10,180 bases of DNA, taken from the NCBI GenBank assembly GCA_030617525.1, contig JAUWVG010000045.1, forward strand, positions 1 to 10,180. Reading direction: 5' to 3'. The first letter of the stretch is position 1. Each line of letters begins with the position of its first letter. The stretch is from Candidatus Aminicenantota bacterium. Its GTDB lineage: Bacteria; Acidobacteriota; Aminicenantia; Aminicenantales; Aminicenantaceae. Below, piece after piece: positions 1 through 6,842 of this stretch. Made by a program: the position numbers and the translations under genes. The notes under the pieces were generated by a model. It saw nothing but the letters and a program-made list of their open reading frames with translations. It was not told the DNA's origin and ran no database searches.

Positions 1-174
1 ACGCAGGAAAGATCCAAATAGTGATATAGCAAAAAAGGCTAAAAGAGCCGGAAAAAAGATATTGGAGAATGTAAAAAGGAAGTCTTTGGTATCTACCTGT
101 CTAAGGAGAATCCAGATTAAAATAATAGAGACAGCGAGAGAAAGCAGGATGTATCCGATTTTTTTTTTTGACAT
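1..174 (-). CDS. Flippase-like membrane protein, N-terminal fragment (lysylphosphatidylglycerol synthase TM / UPF0104-like)
   Basis: Reading the - strand from an ATG at 174-172 gives 58 codons with no stop, running off the left edge of the window. The product starts MSKKKIGYILLSLAVSIILI, a short basic N-terminus followed by a first membrane segment at about residues 6-25. Next comes the loop LLRQVDTKDF, then a second hydrophobic stretch from about residue 40 ending FGSFLR. A first helix followed by LLR-x-VD and then a helix ending in a basic residue is how I recall the N-terminus of the UPF0104 / lysylphosphatidylglycerol-synthase TM family (PF03706), whose members are integral membrane proteins, several acting in lipid modification or flipping. 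The fragment is too short to name a substrate. The gene is divergent from nadC. No clear Shine-Dalgarno precedes the ATG, and an 11-nt A run begins in codon 2. Membrane-protein call firm; family call moderate. Confidence 0.68.
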   Translation of the reverse strand, partial: MSKKKIGYILLSLAVSIILIWILLRQVDTKDFLFTFSNIFFPALLAFFAISLFGSFLR

Positions 175-181
175 GGTTCAT

Positions 182-211
182 ATCTTAAACAGACTCTCTG
201 ATTTAAGTCAA
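182..211 (-). promoter_or_regulatory. Candidate promoter for the divergent membrane-protein gene
   Basis: On the - strand a TTGACT -35 hexamer (211-206) is the outermost part of the left arm of the palindrome. An 18-nt spacer separates it from TAAGAT (187-182), which matches four of six bases of the -10 consensus. The predicted transcription start is at about 175-174, on or beside the ATG, so the mRNA would be leaderless or nearly so. The -10 is imperfect, so this is weaker than the nadC promoter on the other side. Confidence 0.4.
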
Positions 212-279
212 ATTAATTGGGGACAGGCCCTATTTATTTTAAGTCAAATAAATAGGGCCTGTCCCCAATTAATTTGACT
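206..279. repeat. Perfect 34-bp inverted repeat with 6-nt loop (REP/MITE-like palindrome)
   Basis: The arm at 206-239 is the exact reverse complement of the arm at 246-279, with loop TAAGTC at 240-245. The core of the left arm is TTGGGGACAGGCCC (218-231). A 12-nt direct repeat, TTTAAGTCAAAT, lies at 202-213 and again at 238-249, so the unit also has a 36-nt period. There is no adjacent T tract and the element sits between two divergent starts, so it is not a terminator for either flanking gene. GGGGACAGGC-type palindromes remind me of repeats found near REP-associated tyrosine (Y1) transposases; that link is from memory and untested here. No transposase is present, so if it is mobile it is non-autonomous. 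Confidence 0.9.
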
Positions 280-302
280 GGATATCTTGCTCGGCATATA
301 AT
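274..302 (+). promoter_or_regulatory. nadC-nadB promoter (sigma-70 type, predicted leaderless)
   Basis: TTGACT at 274-279 (five of six matches to the -35 consensus) is followed by a 17-nt spacer and a perfect TATAAT at 297-302. The expected transcription start is 6-8 nt further on, which falls on the nadC ATG at 309. No Shine-Dalgarno-like sequence lies between the -10 and the ATG, consistent with a leaderless message. The -35 is formed by the last six bases of the right arm of the palindrome. Confidence 0.72.
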
Positions 303-308
303 TCACTT

Positions 309-1139
309 ATGGATAAAGACGTCGAGGCCATCATCGAAAGAGCGTTAGAAGAAGATTTACCTCATGGTGATATCACCTCAGAGAGTATCATCCCTTCAAA
401 ATCCCAATCACAAGCAGTCATCCTATCTAAGGAGAACGGGATTCTTGCAGGCATTGCAGTGGCGGAAAACGTCTTTTCCAAAATCGATCCTTTGCTTTCG
501 TTTGTTGTCCGGAAAAAAGATGGCCAGGAGATTAAAAATGCTGATGTGCTGGCTGAACTGCGGGGAAGTTCTATATCTCTTTTAAAAGGGGAGCGGACGG
601 CGTTGAATTTTCTTCAAAGGCTATCCGGCATTGCAACCATAACGCATCAATTTGTTGAAGTTTTGGAAGGATGTCCAACAAAAATACTTGATACAAGAAA
701 GACCACGCCAGGACTGCGGGTATTGGAGAAATATGCCGTTAAAATGGGAGGTGGAAACAACCACCGACGGAGCCTTTCGGATATGGTATTGATTAAGGAT
801 AATCACATTAGGCTTGTCAAAGGCATTTCAGAAGCAGTTCAACTGGCTAGAGTCAAGGTTCACGGGGACATAAAGATTGAAGTCGAAACAACCTGTAAGG
901 AAGAGGTGATGGAGGCCGTCATGAGTGGAGCAGACATGATCATGTTGGATAATATGTCTCTGGACGAGATGAGAGATATTGTAGCGCTCGTCAAAGGGAA
1001 GGTTCCTCTCGAAATATCAGGAAATGTCGATCTGAAAGCGGCCAAAAAATATGCCAATCTGGGAGTGGATTATATTTCGGTTGGCAGTTTGACTCATTCC
1101 TTTAAATCATTGGATATCAGTATGGATATTATCGGCTAA
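309..1139 (+). CDS. nadC: Nicotinate-nucleotide pyrophosphorylase (carboxylating), quinolinate phosphoribosyltransferase
   Basis: The enzyme converts quinolinate and PRPP to nicotinate mononucleotide, CO2 and pyrophosphate, in the cytosolic de novo NAD pathway. The 276-residue product is full length for the family. It opens with the usual ALEEDLPHGDIT (residues 12-23). The N-terminal sandwich domain leads to ERTALNFLQRLSGIAT (95-110), then the phosphoribosyltransferase barrel: DTRKTTPGLR (128-137), GGGNNHR (147-153), KDNH (163-166), EVE (191-193), LDN (213-215), EISGNV (235-240) and SVGSLTHS (257-264). Basic substrate-binding residues and acidic metal-site residues at these positions are kept. 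The ATG at 309 is chosen because it gives the normal N-terminus. It has no Shine-Dalgarno and falls at the expected transcription start of the upstream promoter. It is first in an operon with nadB. Confidence 0.97.
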   Translation: MDKDVEAIIERALEEDLPHGDITSESIIPSKSQSQAVILSKENGILAGIAVAENVFSKIDPLLSFVVRKKDGQEIKNADVLAELRGSSISLLKGERTALNFLQRLSGIATITHQFVEVLEGCPTKILDTRKTTPGLRVLEKYAVKMGGGNNHRRSLSDMVLIKDNHIRLVKGISEAVQLARVKVHGDIKIEVETTCKEEVMEAVMSGADMIMLDNMSLDEMRDIVALVKGKVPLEISGNVDLKAAKKYANLGVDYISVGSLTHSFKSLDISMDIIG

Positions 1140-1143
1140 CATC

Positions 1144-2718
1144 ATGAAAAATGAAGAGATTCTTAGGACAGATGTTCTCATTATCGGCTGTGGGATAGCG
1201 GGTGCCAGTGCTGCGCTGGAAGCAGCAAAAAGTGGTCTAAAAGTTGTTCTCATCACAAAAAACGCCAAATTTGAGGAATCCAATACGTATTACGCACAGG
1301 GTGGGATCGTTTCTTTAGGCAAAGATGACTATCCCGAATTGCTCAAAGAGGACATCATTGAGGCTGGGGATGGAATCAATAATCCTGAGGCTGTTGACTT
1401 CATAGCCAAAGAAGGGAAAAAGGCTGTGGAAACAATTTTGATTAAAGAGATGAAAATCCAATTTTCCCGCAGCTCACCGGATTCACTTGACTATGCACAG
1501 GAAGCGGGTCACTCGCGTAGACGCATTCTTCACATCAAAGATATGACCGGAAAAACGATCGAGGAAAAGTTTATTCAGGCATTAAACAAATTTTCGAACG
1601 TCACTTTTCTGTCCGATCAAACGGCTGTTGACCTCCTGACTATCCCTCATCATTCGAAAAATTTAACAGCCTATTACAAAGAACCGCGGTGCCTTGGTGC
1701 ATATGTCCTGGATAACAATACTAAAAGAGTTCATATCATTTTTTCTCCCTACACTATCTTGGCCACCGGAGGATGTGGTGCGGTGTACCTCCACACATCG
1801 AATCCCTCCACCGCTATTGGAGACGGTTATGCCATGTCCTTTAAGGCAGGAGCCCGCATTGTCAATATGGAGTATATCCAATTTCACCCGACATCTCTTT
1901 ATCACAGGGATGCCGATGGTTTCTTGATATCTGAAACAGTAAGAGGGGAGGGTGCCCGGCTGAAAACACGAGATGGCCGGACGTTTATGGAAAACTACAA
2001 CAGTAAAAAAGAAATGGCTCCCCGAGATGAAGTTGCCCGGGCCATTTACGAAGAAATGATAAACAGCAATTCTGACTATGTCGATCTGGACCTTGCTTCG
2101 TATGCCAAATTTGATATAGAGAAGAGGTTTCCCAATATTTACAAAACATGCTTAGACTTTGGAATCGATATCACTAAAAAGTCTATTCCTGTTGTCCCTG
2201 CCGCTCATTACTGCTGTGGTGGCGTTCTCGTTGACAGTTGGGGGAAGAGTTCTCTCAAAGGTCTTTATGCCGTGGGAGAGGTGGCCTGCACAGGGGTTCA
2301 TGGAGCAAATCGTCTGGCTTCAACTTCTCTTCTGGAAGGCTTAGTCTGGGGAACCAGAAGCGCCAAACAAATTGCTACGCATTTTGATCCCGAAGTACCC
2401 TGCAAAATATCAGAAATACATGATTGGTATTATCCCGAAAAGGAAGAAGATGTTGATCCCGCACTGATCCACCAGGACTGGGTATCGATCCGGACAACGT
2501 TGTGGAATTATGTGGGAATCATCCGAACAAGAAAACGATTGGAAAGAGCAAGAGCTGATTTGGATTATCTCCGCCATCGAGTTGATAAATTTTACAAAGA
2601 AGCAAAAATGGATCCCCTTGTTGTGGGGTTGAAACATGGAATCCAGGTGGCTTGGTTGATCATGTATGCCGCATTGAGCAATTCGGAAAGTCGAGGAGCC
2701 CACTTCATTACCGATTAA
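1144..2718 (+). CDS. nadB: L-aspartate oxidase
   Basis: This FAD enzyme oxidises L-aspartate to iminoaspartate, the first step of de novo NAD synthesis. Visible in the 524 residues are the dinucleotide-binding GCGIAG (15-20), SNTYYAQGG (46-54), EAGHSRRRILH (120-130), the ATGG of the FAD domain (207-210), EYIQFHPT (243-250), SETVRGEGA (263-271), PRDEVARA (293-300), AAHYCCGGV (353-361) and GEVACTGVHGANRLASTS (378-395). The catalytic residues expected from E. coli NadB (the His of FHPT, Arg of PRDE, His of AHY and Arg of GANR) are all present, so this is not merely a fumarate-reductase-type relative. A helical C-terminal domain follows (about 440-520). It starts 4 nt after nadC stops, with no good Shine-Dalgarno, suggesting translational coupling. 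The protein ends SRGAHFITD, slightly earlier than is usual; see findings for a possible frameshift. Confidence 0.96.
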   Translation: MKNEEILRTDVLIIGCGIAGASAALEAAKSGLKVVLITKNAKFEESNTYYAQGGIVSLGKDDYPELLKEDIIEAGDGINNPEAVDFIAKEGKKAVETILIKEMKIQFSRSSPDSLDYAQEAGHSRRRILHIKDMTGKTIEEKFIQALNKFSNVTFLSDQTAVDLLTIPHHSKNLTAYYKEPRCLGAYVLDNNTKRVHIIFSPYTILATGGCGAVYLHTSNPSTAIGDGYAMSFKAGARIVNMEYIQFHPTSLYHRDADGFLISETVRGEGARLKTRDGRTFMENYNSKKEMAPRDEVARAIYEEMINSNSDYVDLDLASYAKFDIEKRFPNIYKTCLDFGIDITKKSIPVVPAAHYCCGGVLVDSWGKSSLKGLYAVGEVACTGVHGANRLASTSLLEGLVWGTRSAKQIATHFDPEVPCKISEIHDWYYPEKEEDVDPALIHQDWVSIRTTLWNYVGIIRTRKRLERARADLDYLRHRVDKFYKEAKMDPLVVGLKHGIQVAWLIMYAALSNSESRGAHFITD

Positions 2719-2736
2719 AAACACTTCCGTTTGCAG

Positions 2737-2765
2737 TGGAGAATTAATGGAACTTATTCTATAAT
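2737..2765 (+). promoter_or_regulatory. Promoter for the ileS-lspA-lgt-rluD cluster
   Basis: A perfect TATAAT at 2760-2765 lies 17 nt after TGGAGA (2737-2742), which matches four of six bases of the -35 consensus. The predicted start at about 2772 would give a 5' leader of roughly 23 nt before the ileS ATG, ending in a good ribosome binding site. The 76-nt gap after nadB has no obvious intrinsic terminator, so read-through from nadCB is also possible. Confidence 0.6.
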
Positions 2766-2784
2766 AGCTGATTAAAGTTTTTTT

Positions 2785-2788
2785 GGAG
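2785..2788 (+). promoter_or_regulatory. Ribosome binding site that fixes the ileS start at 2795
   Basis: GGAG lies 6 nt before the ATG at 2795, and T-rich sequence precedes it. An in-frame TTG at 2783 overlaps this site and has no ribosome binding site of its own, so the longer 929-residue form is unlikely. Confidence 0.75.
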
Positions 2789-2794
2789 CATTTT

Positions 2795-5572
2795 ATGTTC
2801 GAAGCAGATAAAATTAAAGATACACTCAACCTTCCTCAGACGTCGTTTTCTATGAAGGCCAAACTTGCCTTAAAAGAACCGGAGATTCTAAAACATTGGG
2901 ATCAAATCAAACTGTATAAGAAGATACAGGAGAAAAACCAAAATAAGCCGACGTTTGTTCTGCATGACGGTCCTCCCTATGCCAATGGCAATATCCATTT
3001 GGGGACGGCGCTGAATAAAATACTTAAAGATTTTATTGTCAGAACAAAATCCATGTTGGGTTATAAAGCCCCTTATGTACCGGGTTGGGATTGTCACGGA
3101 TTACCGATCGAAATTAAGGTTGATAAAATTTTGGGCGATAAAAAAAAGGACATGTCCATCATTGATGTGAGAGAGGAGTGTAAGAAATACGCCTTAAATT
3201 TTGTGGACATTCAGCGAGAACAATTCAAAAGATTGGGTGTCTTTGGAGATTGGGATAAACCCTATTTGACCATGAATCCTGAGTACGAGGGAGAAATCTT
3301 ACGTCTTCTGGCTGCTTTTTTTGCGTCTGGAAGTGTTTACAAAGGGAAAAAACCTGTCTATTGGTGTCCCGACTGTCAAACTGCTCTGGCTGAGGCAGAA
3401 ATCGAATATCAGGACCATAAATCACCCTCCATCTATGTCAAATTCCCCATGAAATCCGATCTTTCAAAAGAATTTCCGGCATTAAAAGGAAAAGATGTAT
3501 CTGTTTTGATCTGGACCACAACGCCGTGGACTCTTCCAGCTAATTTGGCTATCGCTTTTCATCCCGATTATGAATATGAGGCATTTGAAACAGATGGGCA
3601 TGTCTATATAGCTGCCAAACGTCTGGTCCCTGTGCTTGCGGAAGAACTTGGATTTAAAGAGATTCGTGTCCTTGCAACGTTTCTTGGCAAAAATATGGAA
3701 GGTAAAAAGGCAAAACACCCCTTCCTTGATAGAGAGTCTGTATTTGTTTTGGCTGATTACGTCACCTTGGACCAGGGAACAGGAGCCGTGCACACTGCAC
3801 CTGGACATGGCCATGAAGATTATATGACCGGTGTTAACTATGGTCTTGATATTTATACACCTGTGGATAGTGAAGGAAAATTTATTCTTCAGCTTGAGAA
3901 ATACGCGGGACAAAACGTTTTTGATGCAAATAAGAACATCACTGCGGATATGCAGCAAGATGGAACGCTTTTAAAGGAAGTTGACCTTATTCATTCCTAC
4001 CCGCACTGTTGGCGGTGCAAAAATCCTGTAATTTTTCGTGCGACGGCTCAATGGTTTATCTCAATGGACACAGGTGCCCTGCGAAAAAAATCTTTGGAAG
4101 AGATAAAAAATATCGAGTGGATTCCATCTTGGGGAGAAGAACGAATTGCTAATATGGTCGAAGCTCGACCCGTTTGGTGCATATCGAGGCAGCGTTCTTG
4201 GGGTGTTCCAATTCCTGCTTTTAACTGTTTGGATTGTGGATCAATTTTGGCTAATGAAGATATCACATTAAGAATTGCTGATATTTTTTCTCATGAAGGC
4301 TCCAATTCATGGTTTATCAGTTCCGCAGAAAAACTTCTGCCTCCTGAAACCAAGTGTGCTGAATGTGGATCATCCAACTTTAAAAAAGAATACAATATTC
4401 TTGATGTGTGGTTTGAATCCGGTGCCAGTTTTAATGTTCTGGATAGACGAGAGGATCTCCACTGGCCGGCTGATGTCTATATTGAAGGACATGATCAGTA
4501 CAGAGGCTGGTTCAACAGTTCTCTCCTTATTGGAGTAGGAGCGAAGAAGGCTTCTCCCTATAAAACGTGCATCACACACGGCTTTGTCCTGGATGATGAA
4601 GGGCGGGGGATGTCAAAATCCCTTGGAAATTTTATCGAACCGGGAGAAATTATTTCCAAAAATGGTGCCGAAATCTTGAGATTATGGGTCGCTATGCTCA
4701 ATTACAAGGAAGATGCGCGTTTTGGGAAAGAGACTCTCCAACGATTGGCCGAGGCCTATCGCAAGATCAGGAACACATGGAGATTCATACTGGGGAATGT
4801 CCATGACTACTCCCCTGAAACAGAAGAGGTCCCTTTGCAGGATATGCTGGTTTTTGACAGATGGATACTCGAAAAATGCGCTAAAATAGGGAAAAAAATT
4901 CTCAAAGCCCATGAATCTTACGAGTATCACATAATATTTCATGCTGTCTATAATTTCTTTACGGTCGATTTGAGTTCTTTATACTTAGATGTGCTCAAAG
5001 ATCGGCTATACTGTTCAGGGAAAGATTCACTGCTGAGAAAGTCGGCCCAGACCGCCCTCTATAAGGTGCTGAAATCGACACTTGTTCTGATGTCTCCTAT
5101 TTTGCCATTCACTTCCGAAGAAGCATGGGACATCCTTCCGGATTTTAAGGATAAATCTGAGTCTGTCCACCTCGAACTATTCCCTCGATTTGAGGAGAAA
5201 TGGTTGGAATCGGACATCTATCAGGAATGGGAAAATCTTGTTGTTGTGCGGGAAAAAGTTCTTAAAGAATTAGAAATTGCTCGTGAAAAGAAACTCGTTG
5301 GGAATTCTCTTGAAGCTCGGCTGACTCTGCATGTACATGGTGATCAATTTACTTTGCTAAAGAAATACGAGACGGATCTGTCTAATCTCTTTATCGTATC
5401 AGAGGTAGAGTTGAAGTCTGTGTCTGATGAAGAAATGACTGTGGACGTCGAAAAAGCAGCTGGAGAAAAATGTCAGCGATGCTGGAACTATTCTTCATAT
5501 GTTGGCACAAGCCAACAATTCCCTCTTTTCTGCAAACGATGTGAGGATGTTGTCGAGAGGATAAATCTATGA
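2795..5572 (+). CDS. ileS: Isoleucyl-tRNA synthetase
   Basis: This class I synthetase charges tRNA-Ile in the cytosol and hydrolyses misactivated valine. The 925-residue length is typical of the bacterial type. Positions from the ATG at 2795: PPYANGNIHLGTA with the HIGH-equivalent HLGT at 68-71; the CP1 editing domain with WTTTPWTLPAN (240-250) and GHGHEDY (337-343), whose Asp342 matches the editing aspartate of E. coli IleS; the tRNA-Ile-type RQRSWGVPIP and DVWFESG segments; and the KMSKS loop as GMSKS (605-609). An anticodon-binding helical domain follows. The C-terminal zinc finger has Cys893, Cys896, Cys913 and Cys916. Further CxxC pairs (WCPDC, NCLDCG, KCAECG) inside the catalytic region may bind zinc too. 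The C-terminal zinc finger and overall layout fit the ordinary bacterial, mupirocin-sensitive-type enzyme rather than the eukaryotic-like type; this is an inference. The stop overlaps the lspA start (ATGA). Confidence 0.98.
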   Translation: MFEADKIKDTLNLPQTSFSMKAKLALKEPEILKHWDQIKLYKKIQEKNQNKPTFVLHDGPPYANGNIHLGTALNKILKDFIVRTKSMLGYKAPYVPGWDCHGLPIEIKVDKILGDKKKDMSIIDVREECKKYALNFVDIQREQFKRLGVFGDWDKPYLTMNPEYEGEILRLLAAFFASGSVYKGKKPVYWCPDCQTALAEAEIEYQDHKSPSIYVKFPMKSDLSKEFPALKGKDVSVLIWTTTPWTLPANLAIAFHPDYEYEAFETDGHVYIAAKRLVPVLAEELGFKEIRVLATFLGKNMEGKKAKHPFLDRESVFVLADYVTLDQGTGAVHTAPGHGHEDYMTGVNYGLDIYTPVDSEGKFILQLEKYAGQNVFDANKNITADMQQDGTLLKEVDLIHSYPHCWRCKNPVIFRATAQWFISMDTGALRKKSLEEIKNIEWIPSWGEERIANMVEARPVWCISRQRSWGVPIPAFNCLDCGSILANEDITLRIADIFSHEGSNSWFISSAEKLLPPETKCAECGSSNFKKEYNILDVWFESGASFNVLDRREDLHWPADVYIEGHDQYRGWFNSSLLIGVGAKKASPYKTCITHGFVLDDEGRGMSKSLGNFIEPGEIISKNGAEILRLWVAMLNYKEDARFGKETLQRLAEAYRKIRNTWRFILGNVHDYSPETEEVPLQDMLVFDRWILEKCAKIGKKILKAHESYEYHIIFHAVYNFFTVDLSSLYLDVLKDRLYCSGKDSLLRKSAQTALYKVLKSTLVLMSPILPFTSEEAWDILPDFKDKSESVHLELFPRFEEKWLESDIYQEWENLVVVREKVLKELEIAREKKLVGNSLEARLTLHVHGDQFTLLKKYETDLSNLFIVSEVELKSVSDEEMTVDVEKAAGEKCQRCWNYSSYVGTSQQFPLFCKRCEDVVERINL

Positions 5573-6063
5573 AACGACGGTCAATATATATCATGTTTAT
5601 TGCTGTACTGCTTGCCGTTGATCAGATCACTAAAATTGCAGTTTCCCGGAGCATAAATCCTTACGGTGTGCGATCCGTAATTCCAGACTTTTTTGATCTT
5701 GTCCATGTCCGCAATAAGGGGGCTATTTTTGGGATTTTTTCGAATTCCGACAGCTCTTTCATGTTTGTTCTTTTGACTATATTTTCACTGGCTGCCCTGG
5801 GATTGGTTGTCTATTATTTTATTAAGACTCCGGTGTCTGAAAAACTCATGAACATCTCTTTATCTCTCATTCTAGCGGGAGCTCTTGGAAACCAGGTCGA
5901 TCGAATACTAAGAGGTTATGTTATTGATTTTTTAGACTTTAATTTTTGGGGTTGGCATTGGCCTTCCTTTAATGTGGCTGATTCCTGCATCTCAACAGGA
6001 GCGGTGCTCCTGATTTTCATATTTTTCTTCAAGAGAGGTCCAGAATGTTCCCCATCCTCCTAA
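5569..6063 (+). CDS. lspA: Lipoprotein signal peptidase (signal peptidase II)
   Basis: This inner-membrane aspartyl protease removes the signal peptide from diacylglyceryl-prolipoproteins. The 164-residue product has four hydrophobic segments, at about residues 5-22, 63-85, 94-108 and 139-155. Family motifs are DQITK (18-22), VHVRNKGAIFG (45-55), GALGNQVDR (104-112), the first catalytic aspartate Asp120 in YVIDFLDF, and the second, Asp138, in FNVADS (134-139). The start ATG overlaps the ileS stop as ATGA, and GAGAGG at 5555-5560 inside ileS serves as ribosome binding site. The pairing ileS-lspA is common in bacteria. The last 19 nt overlap lgt; the C-terminal residues (FKRGPECSPSS) are encoded by the stretch that also provides the lgt ribosome binding site and start. 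Lgt, which makes its substrate, is next door. Confidence 0.97.
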   Translation: MKRRSIYIMFIAVLLAVDQITKIAVSRSINPYGVRSVIPDFFDLVHVRNKGAIFGIFSNSDSSFMFVLLTIFSLAALGLVVYYFIKTPVSEKLMNISLSLILAGALGNQVDRILRGYVIDFLDFNFWGWHWPSFNVADSCISTGAVLLIFIFFFKRGPECSPSS

Positions 6064-6842
6064 AAATTGGCCCCTTAACCATACACACTTATGGATTCAT
6101 GATGGCCCTGGGTGTGGCTGCGGGTTTGTGGTTCCTCTTTGTTCAGGCAAAAAAACAAGAGCTTCCTGCTTCAAAGCTCATCGATGTGGCATTTTATACC
6201 ATCATCGTTGCGCTGTTGGGGGCCAAGCTCATTCTTTTCTTTGGAGATTTATCTTTTTATTTGGAGAATCCTAAACAGCTTTTCAGCCTTGCTCGTTCCG
6301 GAGGTGTTTTTCAAGGAGGATTAGCTTTTGGATTTTTCTTTGCTCTCTGGCTTCTGCGTAGAAATAAAATTCCTGCCTGGAAAACTGCAGACATCATCGG
6401 TCCAGCTCTTGCCCTTGGCCACGGCTTTGGTCGTTTGGGCTGCTTCAGTGCAGGATGTTGTTATGGAACGGAGTGTGCGGTTCCCTGGGGAGTCACGTTC
6501 CAGAATGAATACGCGCATAACCTCACGGGAATTCCTCTAAATACACTGCTTCATCCCACGCAACTTTATGAGGCGTTCTTAAATTTCAGCAGTTTCCTTA
6601 TCCTTTTTATCATCTTGAGGAAAAAGCGTTTTGATGGTCAAGTCATCTCTTTCTACATCATCAACTATTCAATAATCAGGTATGTTGTCGAATTCTTTAG
6701 AGGCGACCATGAAGCGAGAGTTTATTTTATCCAAAATACATCTCCATATTTAAGTGTGTCCTATCCGCAATTATTCTCAATATTGGGTTTGTTTGCAGGA
6801 TTAATTCTCCTTTTTGTCTTGAAAAAAAAACAGAAGGCCTAA
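6045..6842 (+). CDS. lgt: Prolipoprotein diacylglyceryl transferase
   Basis: Lgt transfers diacylglycerol from phosphatidylglycerol to the lipobox cysteine of prolipoproteins at the inner membrane, the step before LspA. The product has 265 residues, about seven membrane segments, and these motifs: HTYG (14-17), GGVFQGG (86-92), the Lgt signature GHGFGRLGCFSAGCCYG (125-141), HPTQLYE (170-176) and IRYVVEFFRGD (211-221). The signature arginine is Arg130. The signature carries GCFSAGCCYG instead of the GNF...YG form of E. coli, a variant I recall from many non-enteric bacteria. Translation starts inside lspA with GAGAGG at 6033-6038, 6 nt before the ATG. The stop at 6840-6842 abuts the GTG of the next gene. 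Confidence 0.97.
   Translation: MFPILLKIGPLTIHTYGFMMALGVAAGLWFLFVQAKKQELPASKLIDVAFYTIIVALLGAKLILFFGDLSFYLENPKQLFSLARSGGVFQGGLAFGFFFALWLLRRNKIPAWKTADIIGPALALGHGFGRLGCFSAGCCYGTECAVPWGVTFQNEYAHNLTGIPLNTLLHPTQLYEAFLNFSSFLILFIILRKKRFDGQVISFYIINYSIIRYVVEFFRGDHEARVYFIQNTSPYLSVSYPQLFSILGLFAGLILLFVLKKKQKA
6832..6837 (+). promoter_or_regulatory. Ribosome binding site supporting the GTG start of the rluD-type gene
   Basis: AGAAGG, within the last codons of lgt, lies 5 nt before a GTG at 6843 that directly follows the lgt TAA. This makes the GTG the best start and implies coupled translation with lgt. Confidence 0.6.

Noticed and set aside
62..277. A + strand 71-codon frame at the left edge
   Set aside because: It runs antisense to the membrane-protein gene and straight through the palindrome. 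It has no family resemblance, and the opposite strand gives a convincing transmembrane protein.
206..279. The palindrome as a transcription terminator
   Set aside because: It lies between two divergent 5' ends, has no T run after either arm, and is far longer and more perfect than an intrinsic terminator stem.
2783..2794. TTG at 2783 as the ileS start
   Set aside because: The TTG overlaps the GGAG site that serves the ATG at 2795 and would add only four residues with no ribosome binding site.
2410..2829. A 139-codon - strand frame across the nadB-ileS junction
   Set aside because: It is antisense to nadB and the ileS promoter, and its translation has no protein-family character.
3482..3958. 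A 158-codon - strand frame
   Set aside because: It lies wholly antisense to the CP1 editing domain of ileS, shows no recognisable motif and is a shadow of that gene.
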